DNA of 64,000 nt from Larkinella bovis (GTDB taxonomy: Bacteria; Bacteroidota; Bacteroidia; Cytophagales; Spirosomataceae): the NCBI RefSeq assembly GCF_042655385.1, contig NZ_JBHSMA010000014.1, forward strand, positions 62,001-126,000, given 5' to 3'. A program made the translations under genes and the position numbers. Within the stretch, counting starts at the first letter, position 1; each line of letters starts with the position of its first letter. This document shows, piece by piece, positions 25,032 to 33,501 of this stretch. The notes under the pieces were generated by a model. It was not told the DNA's origin. It made no database searches and saw only the letters and a list, made by a program, of their open reading frames with translations.

Positions 25032-25520
25032 ATGGCCATAGAAAGAGAACGGTCGTATACCTGGGAAGATCCGATGCAGGGCGCCCAGGCTGCTAAACAA
25101 ATGTCCGGGTTAGAATACCTTCAGAGCATTCTGAATGGTGAAAACCCGTTGCCGCCCATCTGCCAGACGCTGGATTTCGACCCGGTGGCGATGGAGGAAG
25201 GCAAGGCGGTTTTTGCCGTCATCCCATCCGAATTTCATTACAACCCGATTGGCGTCGTCCACGGCGGATTGCTGAGTACGCTCTGCGATTCGGCGATGGG
25301 CTGTGCCATCCATACCAAACTGGCGGCCGGTGTGGGGTATACCACGCTTGAACTCAAAGTGAATCTGGTGCGGCCCGTGACGGCCAAAACCGGCAAACTG
25401 ATTTGCACGGGCACGGTCATTCACGTAGGCCGGAGCGTGGCCACCGCCGAAGCCCGGGTCGAAGACGAGCAGGGAAAGCTCTACGCCCACGCGACTTCAA
25501 CCTGTATGATATTTCAGTAA
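25032..25520 (+). CDS. PaaI family thioesterase (hotdog fold)
   Basis: A 162-residue protein with the hotdog thioesterase core: HGGLLSTLCDSAMGCA at about residues 77-92 carries the catalytic region, followed by TLELKVNLVRPVTAKTGKL. Members hydrolyse acyl- or aryl-CoA thioesters. The ATG at 25032 (MAIERERSYTW) is preferred to the TTG at 24990. The native substrate is unknown. It is 70 bases after the Ppx/GppA gene in the same direction and ends in a hairpin shared with the converging SDR gene. Confidence 0.88.
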   Translation: MAIERERSYTWEDPMQGAQAAKQMSGLEYLQSILNGENPLPPICQTLDFDPVAMEEGKAVFAVIPSEFHYNPIGVVHGGLLSTLCDSAMGCAIHTKLAAGVGYTTLELKVNLVRPVTAKTGKLICTGTVIHVGRSVATAEARVEDEQGKLYAHATSTCMIFQ

Positions 25521-25560
25521 AAGGAGAAAGGAGGAACGGTTTTCTTTCCTCCTGTCCTTT
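25521..25560. terminator. Hairpin terminator between converging genes
   Basis: GGAGGA and TCCTCC with outer AAAGGA/TCCTTT arms form a stem with a small internal loop and a loop containing TTTTC. It spans the whole gap between the thioesterase stop and the SDR stop and probably ends both transcripts. Confidence 0.6.
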
Positions 25561-26312
25561 CATTTCCGATGAATCGTCGTGGCGGCAGCCTGAGCGGACG
25601 CCAGAATCGTCAGGTCAGCAATGGTGACGTGGGGTGGGGCTGTCACGGCGTAGACTACGGCATCGGCGATGTCGCTGGCCGTCAGGGGCGTAAAGCCTTC
25701 GTATACCTTGGCCGCCCGCGCTTCATCGCCTTTGAAGCGGACCATCGAAAACTCGGTTTCGACCGCTCCCGGTGCCACGTTGGTAACCTTAATCCCGTGC
25801 TGGGTCAGGTCCAGCCGCATCCCTTCGCTCAGGGCTTCGACGGCGGCTTTCGAAGCACAATAAACACCGCCGTTGGCATAGGTTTGTTTGCCGGCAATTG
25901 AACTGATGTTGACGATATGCCCGTGCCCGCGTTCCACCATGCCCGGCGAAATGGCTCTTGTAACGTACAGCAATCCTTTGACGTTACCGTCGATCATGGC
26001 GTCCCAGTCGTTGACGTCGCCTTCCTGAATAGGCCCCAGACCGTGGGCATTTCCGGCATTGTTGATGAGAATATCGACGGTTTTCCAGGCATCAGGCAAG
26101 GAACCCAGGGCGGTTTCGACCGCCGACCGGTCGCGAACGTCAAACGTCAGGGTGTAGCATTCCGTCTGTTGGCCGAGGGTCTGTTGCAGTTCGTCCAATC
26201 GCTCCTGGCGTCGTCCACACAAAATCAGTCGGTAGTTCAGTTTGGCAAAAGCGTTGGCAATGGCGAGACCAATGCCGGAAGTGGCACCGGTAATCAGAGC
26301 TGTTGGGGTCAT
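25560..26312 (-). CDS. SDR family NAD(P)-dependent oxidoreductase (YdfG-like)
   Basis: A 250-residue short-chain dehydrogenase: cofactor loop GATSGIG at about residues 8-14, NNAG at about 86-89, catalytic Ser in NISSIAG and YxxxK as YCASK at about residues 153-157. The GRRQERL following the second strand suggests NADP preference. Overall layout fits the YdfG group, which reduces 3-hydroxy or malonic semialdehyde compounds, but the substrate here is not known. No operon partner on the same strand. Confidence 0.9.
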   Translation of the reverse strand: MTPTALITGATSGIGLAIANAFAKLNYRLILCGRRQERLDELQQTLGQQTECYTLTFDVRDRSAVETALGSLPDAWKTVDILINNAGNAHGLGPIQEGDVNDWDAMIDGNVKGLLYVTRAISPGMVERGHGHIVNISSIAGKQTYANGGVYCASKAAVEALSEGMRLDLTQHGIKVTNVAPGAVETEFSMVRFKGDEARAAKVYEGFTPLTASDIADAVVYAVTAPPHVTIADLTILASAQAAATTIHRK

Positions 26313-26464
26313 GTTGGAATCATTAAACGTTGGCGAATTTGGTGTATAAATACATGCTCATTTGGATAAATCAAAGTCCACCCGGTCTTTCCGAGGATTT
26401 CGGCGGTTTGAATGGGAATAATTCAGCGTTTCTTTTCTACCTTGGGGTATTAGATTCCTGATTG

Positions 26465-27655
26465 ATGAACGCACTTTTTTCCTTTGTTTTACTGGTTGTT
26501 CTCTTGCTTCAACCCGCCGATCGGCTGACCCGGAAAGCCCATAAAATTCATGAACGGGTATTGACACTCGACACGCACGCCGATGCGCCGATCAACATGG
26601 TCAAAGACGGTTTTGATGTGGGCGAGCGGCACGACCGGGTGCGGGATCAGTCGCAAATTGATTTTCCCCGGATGAAGGAAGGCGGAATGGACGCCATGTT
26701 TTTTGCGGTTTATCTGGCGCAGGGACCCCGTACGCCCGCAGGCCATGCCGAGGCTAAAGCCAACGCCCTCCGGATTTTTCAGCGCATTCACGATGCGCTG
26801 AAGAAACATCCCGATCAGGCCGAACTGGCCACAACACCGGCTGATGCTTACCGGATCGAAAAAGCCGGAAAGCGGGCGGTTTTTATCGGCATGGAAAACG
26901 GGTATCCGGTGGGAGAAGACCTGTCCTTACTGAAAACCTATTACGACCTGGGCTGCCGGTACATCACCCTTTCACATTTTGCCAACAACGCCATTTGTGA
27001 CTCTGCCACCGACCCCGACGGTCCGTTGCACAACGGCCTGAGTCCGTTTGGGCGCAAGGTGGTGCAGGAAATGAACCGGCTGGGCATTCTCATCGATGTT
27101 TCGCACGTTTCCGATAAATCATTTTACGACGCGCTGGAAGTATCGAAAGCGCCGTTGATTGCGTCGCACTCCAACGCCCGCGCGCTTTGCAATTTCCCGC
27201 GGAACATGACCGACGATATGATCAAAGCCCTGGCGGCCAAAGGGGGCGTCATCCAGGTTAATTTTGTAAGCGATTACCTCCGGAAACCGTCGGACGAACA
27301 CCGGCAGGCCCTGAATGCGGTCCGGATGTCGGGGGTGGGGCGCGTGGTGACACCCGCCATGCAGGCACAGCTCGATGCCAAAGCCGATTCCATCCAGAAG
27401 CGGTACGCCTACGAGCGGGCCAGTGTGGCCGATATCGTCAAACACATCGACCATATTGTGCGCCTGGTCGGGATCGATCATGTCGGCATCGGCAGCGATT
27501 TCGACGGGGGCGGGGGCGTCAACGGTATGGAAGACGTCACCCAGATCGAGGCCCTGACGCTGGAACTGGTGCGTAAAGGCTATTCCGAAAAGGATATTGC
27601 CAAAATCTGGGGCGGGAATCTGCTGCGGGTGTTGGGGCAGGCTAAAAAAGAGTAA
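26465..27655 (+). CDS. Membrane dipeptidase, peptidase family M19
   Basis: A 396-residue zinc dipeptidase of the renal dipeptidase family. It starts with a signal peptide-like hydrophobic stretch (residues 1-18). Metal-site motifs are clear: LDTHADAP (HxD), the bridging Glu in FIGMENGY, ITLSHFANN and IASHSNARAL with the two later His, and GSDFDGG for the last Asp. It should split dipeptides, often with D-residues, outside the cytoplasm. The ATG at 26465 is preferred over the TTG just before it. TACCTTGG at about 26439 is a one-mismatch -7 element. Confidence 0.94.
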   Translation: MNALFSFVLLVVLLLQPADRLTRKAHKIHERVLTLDTHADAPINMVKDGFDVGERHDRVRDQSQIDFPRMKEGGMDAMFFAVYLAQGPRTPAGHAEAKANALRIFQRIHDALKKHPDQAELATTPADAYRIEKAGKRAVFIGMENGYPVGEDLSLLKTYYDLGCRYITLSHFANNAICDSATDPDGPLHNGLSPFGRKVVQEMNRLGILIDVSHVSDKSFYDALEVSKAPLIASHSNARALCNFPRNMTDDMIKALAAKGGVIQVNFVSDYLRKPSDEHRQALNAVRMSGVGRVVTPAMQAQLDAKADSIQKRYAYERASVADIVKHIDHIVRLVGIDHVGIGSDFDGGGGVNGMEDVTQIEALTLELVRKGYSEKDIAKIWGGNLLRVLGQAKKE

Positions 27656-27661
27656 CGTCCC

Positions 27662-29194
27662 TTAAAGCCGTCCCGGCGGTTTTTGGGGAACGCGGGCACC
27701 CGCCGTTTGCCAGATGGTTTTCCGAAGGCTGATAAAACCGCCCGTTGCATTCTCATAAAGTTGCCCCGAATCGACCGCCAGGGCGGCTGTCAGCCAGGTA
27801 TCACCGAGCCAGTTGAGCGGCATGCCGAGTTGCACGATCGACGACCACTGGGGCAGGGTTTTGCGGAACGGAAAGTTATACGTTCCCTTATTTTCACTAT
27901 AGGACACTTTGGCAATGAGCTGAAGCTGTCCTGCCAGGGTTGCCTGAAGGCCGACATGAGCCATCCTGACCCGGTTGTTATTCACCATATAACCGATCCG
28001 GTTTTCGGGTTTAGCGTCAATCAGGCGGGTTAAAAACGGTGTTCCAATGACGCGGTTTCTATAAATCCAGCCTTCCTGGTACTGGGCGTGGTTAAAATTA
28101 TTGTCGCCACCCCAGCCGAATTGCAAATTCTTCAGGTTCGGATCCCCACTTTGGAAAACCGTAGTCAGGTACTCAAGGTTGATTCCATTTATCTGAATAA
28201 AGGTGTTGGCGGGTCTGGTATTGCGTAAACGAATACCGTATAAACCGTCCGGGACGTTCTGGAGAAGAAAGCTGGAAGCATCTTCAAAGGAATGCTGGTG
28301 GTACGCCAGAAGATGAAAACCGGAAAGCGACGTTTCCAGCGCGAAATCGGTGCTGCCGACGTGGTTTCCGTACATGTTTTCCCAGTCAAATTTGGTTATG
28401 CGGTCATTATTCAAACCGTTGGTACGGATGGCAAACATGACATTGGGCAAATCACTGAGCCGATTGGGCATCTGACCATTGATGGCAATTGAATTATCCG
28501 GCAAATGGTCGGTATGACCGGCCCATTGTACGTGGTGATTAAGGCCGACATAAAAGCGTACCCGCGCGGAAGGTCTGCCGATCCGAAACGTAACGGCTTT
28601 CTGGTGCAGGTAGGAGCGTTTCACGTACCAGGTATTGCCAAACCAGCCGTGCGCGATGAATGCGTTGACGGCGAGCCAGCTTCCTGATCGGAATGGGAGG
28701 AATCCCCGGGTGCCGATCTGAATTTTCGGTAGCGGTAACGCGTTTCCCGACCAGCCATACGAACCGGAGGAAAGCGTAGAGTCGATCAGTCCGATCACTT
28801 CGCGTCGCCGACCGGCGAGCAGGACGAGCCCGCGGTGGGTGAGTTTGAGGTATGCTTCGGGCAGCAGGACCGTACTGTTTTTTTCGGCATTCGCAACGCC
28901 CTCAGCGGCATACGACAGTGTCCATTCCCGGCCCGGATGAATAAACGACCGAACCGATGTCGTGTCTGTTAGCAGGAGCGAACCCTGGACGCCAAGCCGG
29001 AGGGTGCCACCGGGGCCTGACAAGGGAATCGTGCCATATTGATTGGCTCTTAACCAAAAGGGAATTCGTTCGGTGGTTGAACCGAAAGTGCCAACTTCCG
29101 CGTACCCAACAGCCTGGTGGGGGGGGGCTGGTTGCGCCCAGCCAACGAATGAAGAAAGAATAAATAAAAGAGGTAGACAGTAGCGTTTTTCCAT
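27662..29194 (-). CDS. Capsule assembly Wzi family outer membrane protein
   Basis: A 510-residue protein with a cleavable signal (MEKRYCLPLLFILSSFVGWAQ) and a long series of amphipathic strands, fitting the Wzi-like beta-barrel family that holds capsule or exopolysaccharide at the cell surface. Typical spots are RIPFWLRANQYGTIP near residue 44 and YLKLTHRGLVLLAGRRR near 125. No other capsule genes are next to it. The coding strand holds nine C in a row at 29119-29127, just after the signal peptide, encoding Pro-Pro; slippage there would shift the frame, so phase variation is possible. The end converges with the dipeptidase gene with six bases between. Confidence 0.78.
   Translation of the reverse strand: MEKRYCLPLLFILSSFVGWAQPAPPHQAVGYAEVGTFGSTTERIPFWLRANQYGTIPLSGPGGTLRLGVQGSLLLTDTTSVRSFIHPGREWTLSYAAEGVANAEKNSTVLLPEAYLKLTHRGLVLLAGRRREVIGLIDSTLSSGSYGWSGNALPLPKIQIGTRGFLPFRSGSWLAVNAFIAHGWFGNTWYVKRSYLHQKAVTFRIGRPSARVRFYVGLNHHVQWAGHTDHLPDNSIAINGQMPNRLSDLPNVMFAIRTNGLNNDRITKFDWENMYGNHVGSTDFALETSLSGFHLLAYHQHSFEDASSFLLQNVPDGLYGIRLRNTRPANTFIQINGINLEYLTTVFQSGDPNLKNLQFGWGGDNNFNHAQYQEGWIYRNRVIGTPFLTRLIDAKPENRIGYMVNNNRVRMAHVGLQATLAGQLQLIAKVSYSENKGTYNFPFRKTLPQWSSIVQLGMPLNWLGDTWLTAALAVDSGQLYENATGGFISLRKTIWQTAGARVPQKPPGRL
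29119..29127. repeat. Homopolymer of nine G (nine C on the coding strand)
   Basis: The tract lies at codons 23-26 of the Wzi-like gene, directly after its signal peptide. Long G/C runs are prone to slipped-strand mispairing. No other homopolymer of G or C this long was noticed in the window. Confidence 0.9.
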
Positions 29195-29266
29195 GCAACA
29201 AAAAAAACAAATGTTTATGTTATTGCAACATTAGTTACATCTACGGATGACGAAACCTCAAAAAAG

Positions 29267-29296
29267 AAAAACCGGTAGTGAAAAACTACCGGTTTT
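29267..29296. terminator. Bidirectional terminator after the bacilliredoxin gene
   Basis: ACCGGTAG and CTACCGGT pair perfectly around a loop of A-rich bases; A runs stand on the left and T runs on the right, so the hairpin can stop transcription on either strand. It is 22 bases past the bacilliredoxin stop. Confidence 0.85.
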
Positions 29297-29317
29297 CGAT
29301 TGGTTAAATGTACTTGC

Positions 29318-29743
29318 TTAGGCTTTTTCGCAGAATTCTTCGAAAGCCATTTCAAGGTGCTGGGCGATCATCTGCGCCGAACGGCCTTCAATGTGGTGCC
29401 GTTCAATGAAATGAACCAACTCACCGTCCTTGAAAATCCCGATGGAGGGCGACGACGGCGGATACGGCAGCAGGTATTCCCGCATCCGGGCGGTCGCATC
29501 AAAATCGACACCGGCAAAAACCGTCACCAGTTTATCGGGTTTAATATCACTCAGGGCCAAAGCTGCTTTCACACCCGGACGAGCCGCACCAGCCGCACAG
29601 CCACAAACCGAGTTAACGACCACCAGCATGGTGCCTTCGGCGTTTTGCATTACGTCATCGACCTTCTCGGCGGTATTCAGGTCCTCGAAACCGACGCTGA
29701 GCAGTTCGTCCTTCATCGGGGCAACTAAATGAGGAGGATACAT
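29318..29743 (-). CDS. Bacilliredoxin, BrxA/BrxB family
   Basis: A 141-residue protein of the YphP/YqiW family with the CGC active site in VVNSVCGCAAGAARPG (Cys at about residues 47 and 49). The start MYPPHLVAPMKDEL is typical. Bacilliredoxins remove bacillithiol from S-bacillithiolated proteins, or act as general disulfide isomerases. Whether this organism makes bacillithiol cannot be seen here, though many Bacteroidota do. Cytoplasmic single-gene unit. Confidence 0.93.
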   Translation of the reverse strand: MYPPHLVAPMKDELLSVGFEDLNTAEKVDDVMQNAEGTMLVVVNSVCGCAAGAARPGVKAALALSDIKPDKLVTVFAGVDFDATARMREYLLPYPPSSPSIGIFKDGELVHFIERHHIEGRSAQMIAQHLEMAFEEFCEKA

Positions 29744-29860
29744 CGTAGTATATTTAAAAGTTTATGGTAACTAAATTGTTATGGCTAAAAATGGTTTGCT
29801 GGCTAAAAGGCAATTCACCATTTCGCCAGTATAACCATTCCATGACTCTAACCGTTCCTT

Positions 29861-30184
29861 TTACATGAACCCGAGTTCGAGTTTCGCTACTTCCGACATC
29901 ATCTCGGTCGAGTAGGGGGGATCGAAGGTCAGTTCAACGCTCACGTCATTAACGCCCTCGATGGCCCGCACTTTGGCTTCAATCTCTCCCGGAATAGTTC
30001 CGGCCGATGGGCAGGAAGGCGAGGTGAGGGTCATCAGGATATAGACGTTATTGATCGGAAAAACCTTGATGTCGTAAATCAGGCCCAGTTCGTAGACATC
30101 GACCGGAATTTCCGGATCGTACACTTCTTTCAGGGCTTTGACAACTTCTTCTTTCAGTTCAGACTCATTCATGACAGTTTCCAT
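29861..30184 (-). CDS. SUF-associated DUF59/MIP18 family protein (SufT-like)
   Basis: A 107-residue protein of the MIP18/DUF59 family. Signatures are KALKEVYDPEIPVDVYELGLIYDI at about residues 16-39 and TLTSPSCPSAGTIP at about residues 52-65, with the conserved Cys. SufT-type proteins help mature iron-sulfur proteins. Its ATG overlaps the sufE stop by one base, so it belongs to the suf operon. An alternative ATG 12 bases further in (MNESELK) is also possible. Confidence 0.9.
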   Translation of the reverse strand: METVMNESELKEEVVKALKEVYDPEIPVDVYELGLIYDIKVFPINNVYILMTLTSPSCPSAGTIPGEIEAKVRAIEGVNDVSVELTFDPPYSTEMMSEVAKLELGFM

Positions 30185-30633
30185 TAAAGCGTTGACTGCT
30201 CGGCAGCCTGGTTTTTACCGGCCTGGAAGGCGGCAAATTGTTTCATTTGTTGAATCATCGAAGCCAGTCCACCAGCGCGCCGGGAGGTTACTAAAGTACT
30301 CAAACCGATGCGATCGATGAAATACAAATCGGCCTGGGCAATTGCTTCCGGTTTTTCATCCGACAGAATCCGGATCAACAGACTCACCAGGCCTTTGCTG
30401 ATCTGGGCCGTCGGTTCACTGTCGGCTTCAAAATGAACCGTATTCCCCTGCATTTCGGAATGCAGCCAGACCTTCGACTGGCAACCCCGAATCAGGTTAT
30501 CGTCGGTTTGGAACTGCTCCGGCATGGGCGGTAGTTTTTTGCCCAGGTCAATGATGTATTGTGTTTTATCGAGCTGATCGTCAAACAGATCAAATTCCTC
30601 GATAATCTCGTCCTGTTTTTCGTTGATCGTCAT
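30184..30633 (-). CDS. sufE: SufE cysteine desulfuration protein
   Basis: A 149-residue SufE. It accepts sulfur from SufS on the Cys in NLIRGCQSKVWL (about residue 51) and passes it to the SufB scaffold. The C-terminal helix LSTLVTSRRAGGLASMIQQMK is also typical. It stands between sufS (99 bases upstream) and the sufT-like gene. The gap before it holds a small CTACC/GGTAG hairpin but no clear terminator. Confidence 0.94.
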   Translation of the reverse strand: MTINEKQDEIIEEFDLFDDQLDKTQYIIDLGKKLPPMPEQFQTDDNLIRGCQSKVWLHSEMQGNTVHFEADSEPTAQISKGLVSLLIRILSDEKPEAIAQADLYFIDRIGLSTLVTSRRAGGLASMIQQMKQFAAFQAGKNQAAEQSTL

Positions 30634-30732
30634 TTTATAACGTGCCCAGAGGTCTTCCCATCGGACGAATAGCTACCGCTTTGGTGGTAGAATCTTGATA
30701 AATTCCGTGACCATGATGTTTGCGCGTTAAGC

Positions 30733-31971
30733 TTACCGCATCATTTTCTGAACCCGGTGCAAACCCTGCACCAGCCGGTCGATTTCCTCTTTGGTATTGT
30801 AAACCGCAAAGGAAGCCCGGGTGGTTCCCGTAATGTTAAACCGACGCATTAGGGGCTGGGTGCAGTGGTGGCCCGTCCGGACGGCGATGCCCTGCTGATC
30901 GAGAATAACGCCCGTATCCTGGTGATGGATCCCGTCGAGCACGAACGAAACGACACTGATTTTATCCGGTCCCTGACCAATAATCCGTAAACCGTCGATG
31001 CTTTCCAGGGCTTCGGTGGCGTATTCGAGCAGGTGATGTTCGTAGGCGGCTACCTTTTGCTTGCCGAGGTTTTCAAGGTATTCCAGCGCGGCATACACCG
31101 CAATTACGTCGGCAATATTCGGGGTTCCGGCTTCGAACTTGTAGGGCAGGTCGTTGTAGGTGGTTTTCTCGAACGTGACCTCCTTGATCATTTCGCCCCC
31201 ACCGCGCCAGGGTGGCATGGCCTCCAGTACCGCGCGCTTGCCGTACAACACCCCCATGCCCGTCGGGCCGTAGAGTTTATGCGCCGAAAAGACGTAAAAA
31301 TCCGGATCCAGTTCCTGCACGTCGATGTCGATGTGTGAACTGGCCTGGGCGCCATCCACCAGCACTTTGGCGCCAACGGCATGGGCTTTCTCGATGATGG
31401 TTTTCACCGGATTGATGATGCCCATCGCATTCGAAACATGGACTACCGAAACAAATTTGGTTCGTTCGGAGAGCAGTTTTTCGTATTCTTCCAGAATCAG
31501 ATTGCCCTTGTCGTCGATGGGAATTACTTTCAGCACACACCCGTTTTCCTCGCACACCATCTGCCAGGGGACAATGTTCGAGTGGTGCTCCATCGTGGTG
31601 ATGATGATCTCATCCCCTTCCTTTAAAAACCGCCGACCGTAGGTTTGCGCCACCAGGTTGATGCCGTCGGTCGTGCCGTAGGTAAAGATGATCTCTTCCA
31701 CCTGGGCCGCATTCAGGAATTGCTGAATGGCCCGGCGCGACGCTTCGAAGGCAGACGTTGCCTTCTCGGCCAGGGTGTGAATACCGCGGTGGATATTCGC
31801 ATTATAGCCCTCGTAATACCGCGCCAGGGCGTTGAGCACCGGCAGCGGTTTTTGCGTGGTGGCCGCATTATCGAAATAAACCAGTTGCCGACCGTTCACG
31901 ACCTGATCGAGAATCGGAAAGTCCCGGCGAATGGCTTCTATATCAAGGATTTCGTGGGGCGCGATTTGCAT
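30733..31971 (-). CDS. sufS: Cysteine desulfurase SufS
   Basis: A 412-residue PLP-dependent cysteine desulfurase of the SufS type. The PLP lysine is K232 in SAHKLYGPTG and the sulfur-carrying cysteine is C370 in RTGHHCTQPLM. THxxN-like region IITTMEHHSNIVPWQ is also there. It takes sulfur from cysteine to yield alanine and hands it to SufE. A period-7 inverted element separates it from sufD upstream. Confidence 0.96.
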   Translation of the reverse strand: MQIAPHEILDIEAIRRDFPILDQVVNGRQLVYFDNAATTQKPLPVLNALARYYEGYNANIHRGIHTLAEKATSAFEASRRAIQQFLNAAQVEEIIFTYGTTDGINLVAQTYGRRFLKEGDEIIITTMEHHSNIVPWQMVCEENGCVLKVIPIDDKGNLILEEYEKLLSERTKFVSVVHVSNAMGIINPVKTIIEKAHAVGAKVLVDGAQASSHIDIDVQELDPDFYVFSAHKLYGPTGMGVLYGKRAVLEAMPPWRGGGEMIKEVTFEKTTYNDLPYKFEAGTPNIADVIAVYAALEYLENLGKQKVAAYEHHLLEYATEALESIDGLRIIGQGPDKISVVSFVLDGIHHQDTGVILDQQGIAVRTGHHCTQPLMRRFNITGTTRASFAVYNTKEEIDRLVQGLHRVQKMMR

Positions 31972-31973
31972 AA

Positions 31974-32069
31974 GGAGTTATGAGTTATGAGTGAAGAGTT
32001 ATGAGTTATGAGTTGCTCCGCCAAATGGAATGCGTCAGCCAACTCTTAACTGTTAACTCATAACTCTTA
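31974..32069. repeat. Intergenic inverted element of period-7 repeats (GAGTTAT type), sufD-sufS gap
   Basis: The left arm (31976-32013) is a nearly perfect run of GAGTTAT units; the right arm (about 32040-32068) has AACTCTT, AACTGTT and AACTCAT. The middle is about 26 bases. The element fills the gap between the two suf genes. The same heptamer is used in the next gap at 33408-33498. Confidence 0.8.
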
Positions 32070-32078
32070 CTTCGTTAA

Positions 32079-33398
32079 TTATCGTGCGAGTTTGGCCTGA
32101 ATCCGGCGTTCGATCTGTTCGCGCAGAGGATCGATTTTGATCTTCTGGATCACGTCTTCGGCAAAGGCATACATCAGCAGCGACTGGGCTTCTTCTTTCG
32201 GAATCCCGCGTGAACGCAGGTAAAACAGGGCTTCCTCGTTCAGTTTTCCGGTAGTCGTCCCGTGCGAACACTTGACGTCGTCGGCGAAGATTTCCAGCTG
32301 CGGTTTGGTATTCATCGATGCTTCGTTCGAGAGCACCACATTTTTGCACGATTGGTAGGCGTTGGTTTTCTGCGCATCTTCCTGCACGAAAATCTTGCCG
32401 TTGAAAACCCCGGTCGAGCGGTCTTCCAGAATGCCCTTATACAGTTCGTTGCTGTGGGAGTTCGGTTTGCGGTGATCGACCAGTGTATGGTTGTCGATAT
32501 GCTGCCGGCCGTTCGGGAAATACAAACCGTACATGTGCGCTTCGCAGTTCGAGCCGTCGAGCGCAATGTTGAGGTTGTTGCGGATAAAACCGCCATCGAG
32601 CGTCACCGTGGCGGAGTAAAAATAGCTGTTATCTTTCTGATCGACCTGTGTGGTGCCGATGTGATAGGCCATATCCGATTCGTTCTGGACCTTGTAGTAT
32701 TCCATCCGGGCCTCGGTATCCAGCACAATTTCCGTGACCACGTTCGTAAAACTGGCCTGATCGCCCAGCGTTCGGAACGACTCGGCTATTTTGACTTCGG
32801 CGTTTTTATGGACGATGAACAGATTACGCGGCTGGGAGGCCACATTAACCTGCCGGGCGTCGGAAATAAACCGCAGAATGGTCGGGGCTTCGACGGTGGT
32901 ATGCGCCGGAACCTGGATTACAACGCCTTCGTTGGCAAACGCGGTATTCAAGGCCGTAAAGGCGTTCGACTGATAATCAGCGTATTGAGCGAAGTATTTC
33001 GTCAGTACATCCGGGGCGGTTTTAATGGCTTCGGCCAGCGGAGTGATGGATAGCTGGTCGGTGGGGCTGACAATTTTGGATAAGTGTGGCTGATAATGCC
33101 CGTTGACAAAATACAGCACGTTCCCTTCCAGCCGCGACGATTCCAGCTGCGCCAGATCCTCCGCCGTTACCTCAGAAACCGCATTAAACTCGAAAACCTC
33201 CTTGATCAAAGGATTGACGTTCGTATACTTCCACTCTTCGTGCTTGACCGTCGGAAAACCCAGCCGATCGAACTGGTTGAGTGCTTCCCGCCGGATTTGG
33301 TGTAAAGCCGATTTGCTGGCACCGTTCATGCGCTCTTCCGAGGCCTGAAAATCCGCCAGCAGCTTGGACTTAAGATCGTTATTGGGCTGATTATTCAT
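32079..33398 (-). CDS. sufD: Fe-S cluster assembly protein SufD
   Basis: A 439-residue SufD with the right-handed beta-helix core of the SufB/SufD family. Key spots are PTVKHEEWKYTNVNPL near the N-terminus, and KCSHGTTTGKLNEEALFYLRSRGIPKEEA near residues 370-398, which carries the conserved Cys and His. SufD partners with SufB and SufC in the scaffold complex. Its presence next to sufC but without sufB is notable. The C-terminus DPLREQIERRIQAKLAR is typical. Confidence 0.95.
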   Translation of the reverse strand: MNNQPNNDLKSKLLADFQASEERMNGASKSALHQIRREALNQFDRLGFPTVKHEEWKYTNVNPLIKEVFEFNAVSEVTAEDLAQLESSRLEGNVLYFVNGHYQPHLSKIVSPTDQLSITPLAEAIKTAPDVLTKYFAQYADYQSNAFTALNTAFANEGVVIQVPAHTTVEAPTILRFISDARQVNVASQPRNLFIVHKNAEVKIAESFRTLGDQASFTNVVTEIVLDTEARMEYYKVQNESDMAYHIGTTQVDQKDNSYFYSATVTLDGGFIRNNLNIALDGSNCEAHMYGLYFPNGRQHIDNHTLVDHRKPNSHSNELYKGILEDRSTGVFNGKIFVQEDAQKTNAYQSCKNVVLSNEASMNTKPQLEIFADDVKCSHGTTTGKLNEEALFYLRSRGIPKEEAQSLLMYAFAEDVIQKIKIDPLREQIERRIQAKLAR

Positions 33399-33407
33399 TC
33401 TGAGTCA

Positions 33408-33498
33408 GTTAGGAGTTAAGAGTGAAGAGTTATGAGTTAAAAGTAGACCCGTAAGCCTGGGCCAGCTCATAATTCATAACTCGTAACTCATAACTAAA
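33408..33498. repeat. Intergenic inverted element of period-7 repeats (GAGTTAT type), sufC-sufD gap
   Basis: The left arm (about 33410-33444) reads GGAGTTA, AGAGTGA, AGAGTTA and TGAGTTA; the right arm (about 33465-33494) reads AGCTCAT, AATTCAT, AACTCGT and AACTCAT. The loop is about 20 bases with CCTGGGCC. Less regular than the copy at 31974 but built from the same unit. Confidence 0.75.
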
Positions 33499-33501
33499 AA
33501 A

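Noticed and set aside
31974..33498. Repeats in the suf gaps as a CRISPR array
   Set aside because: The units are contiguous heptamers without spacers and are arranged as inverted arms; no cas genes.
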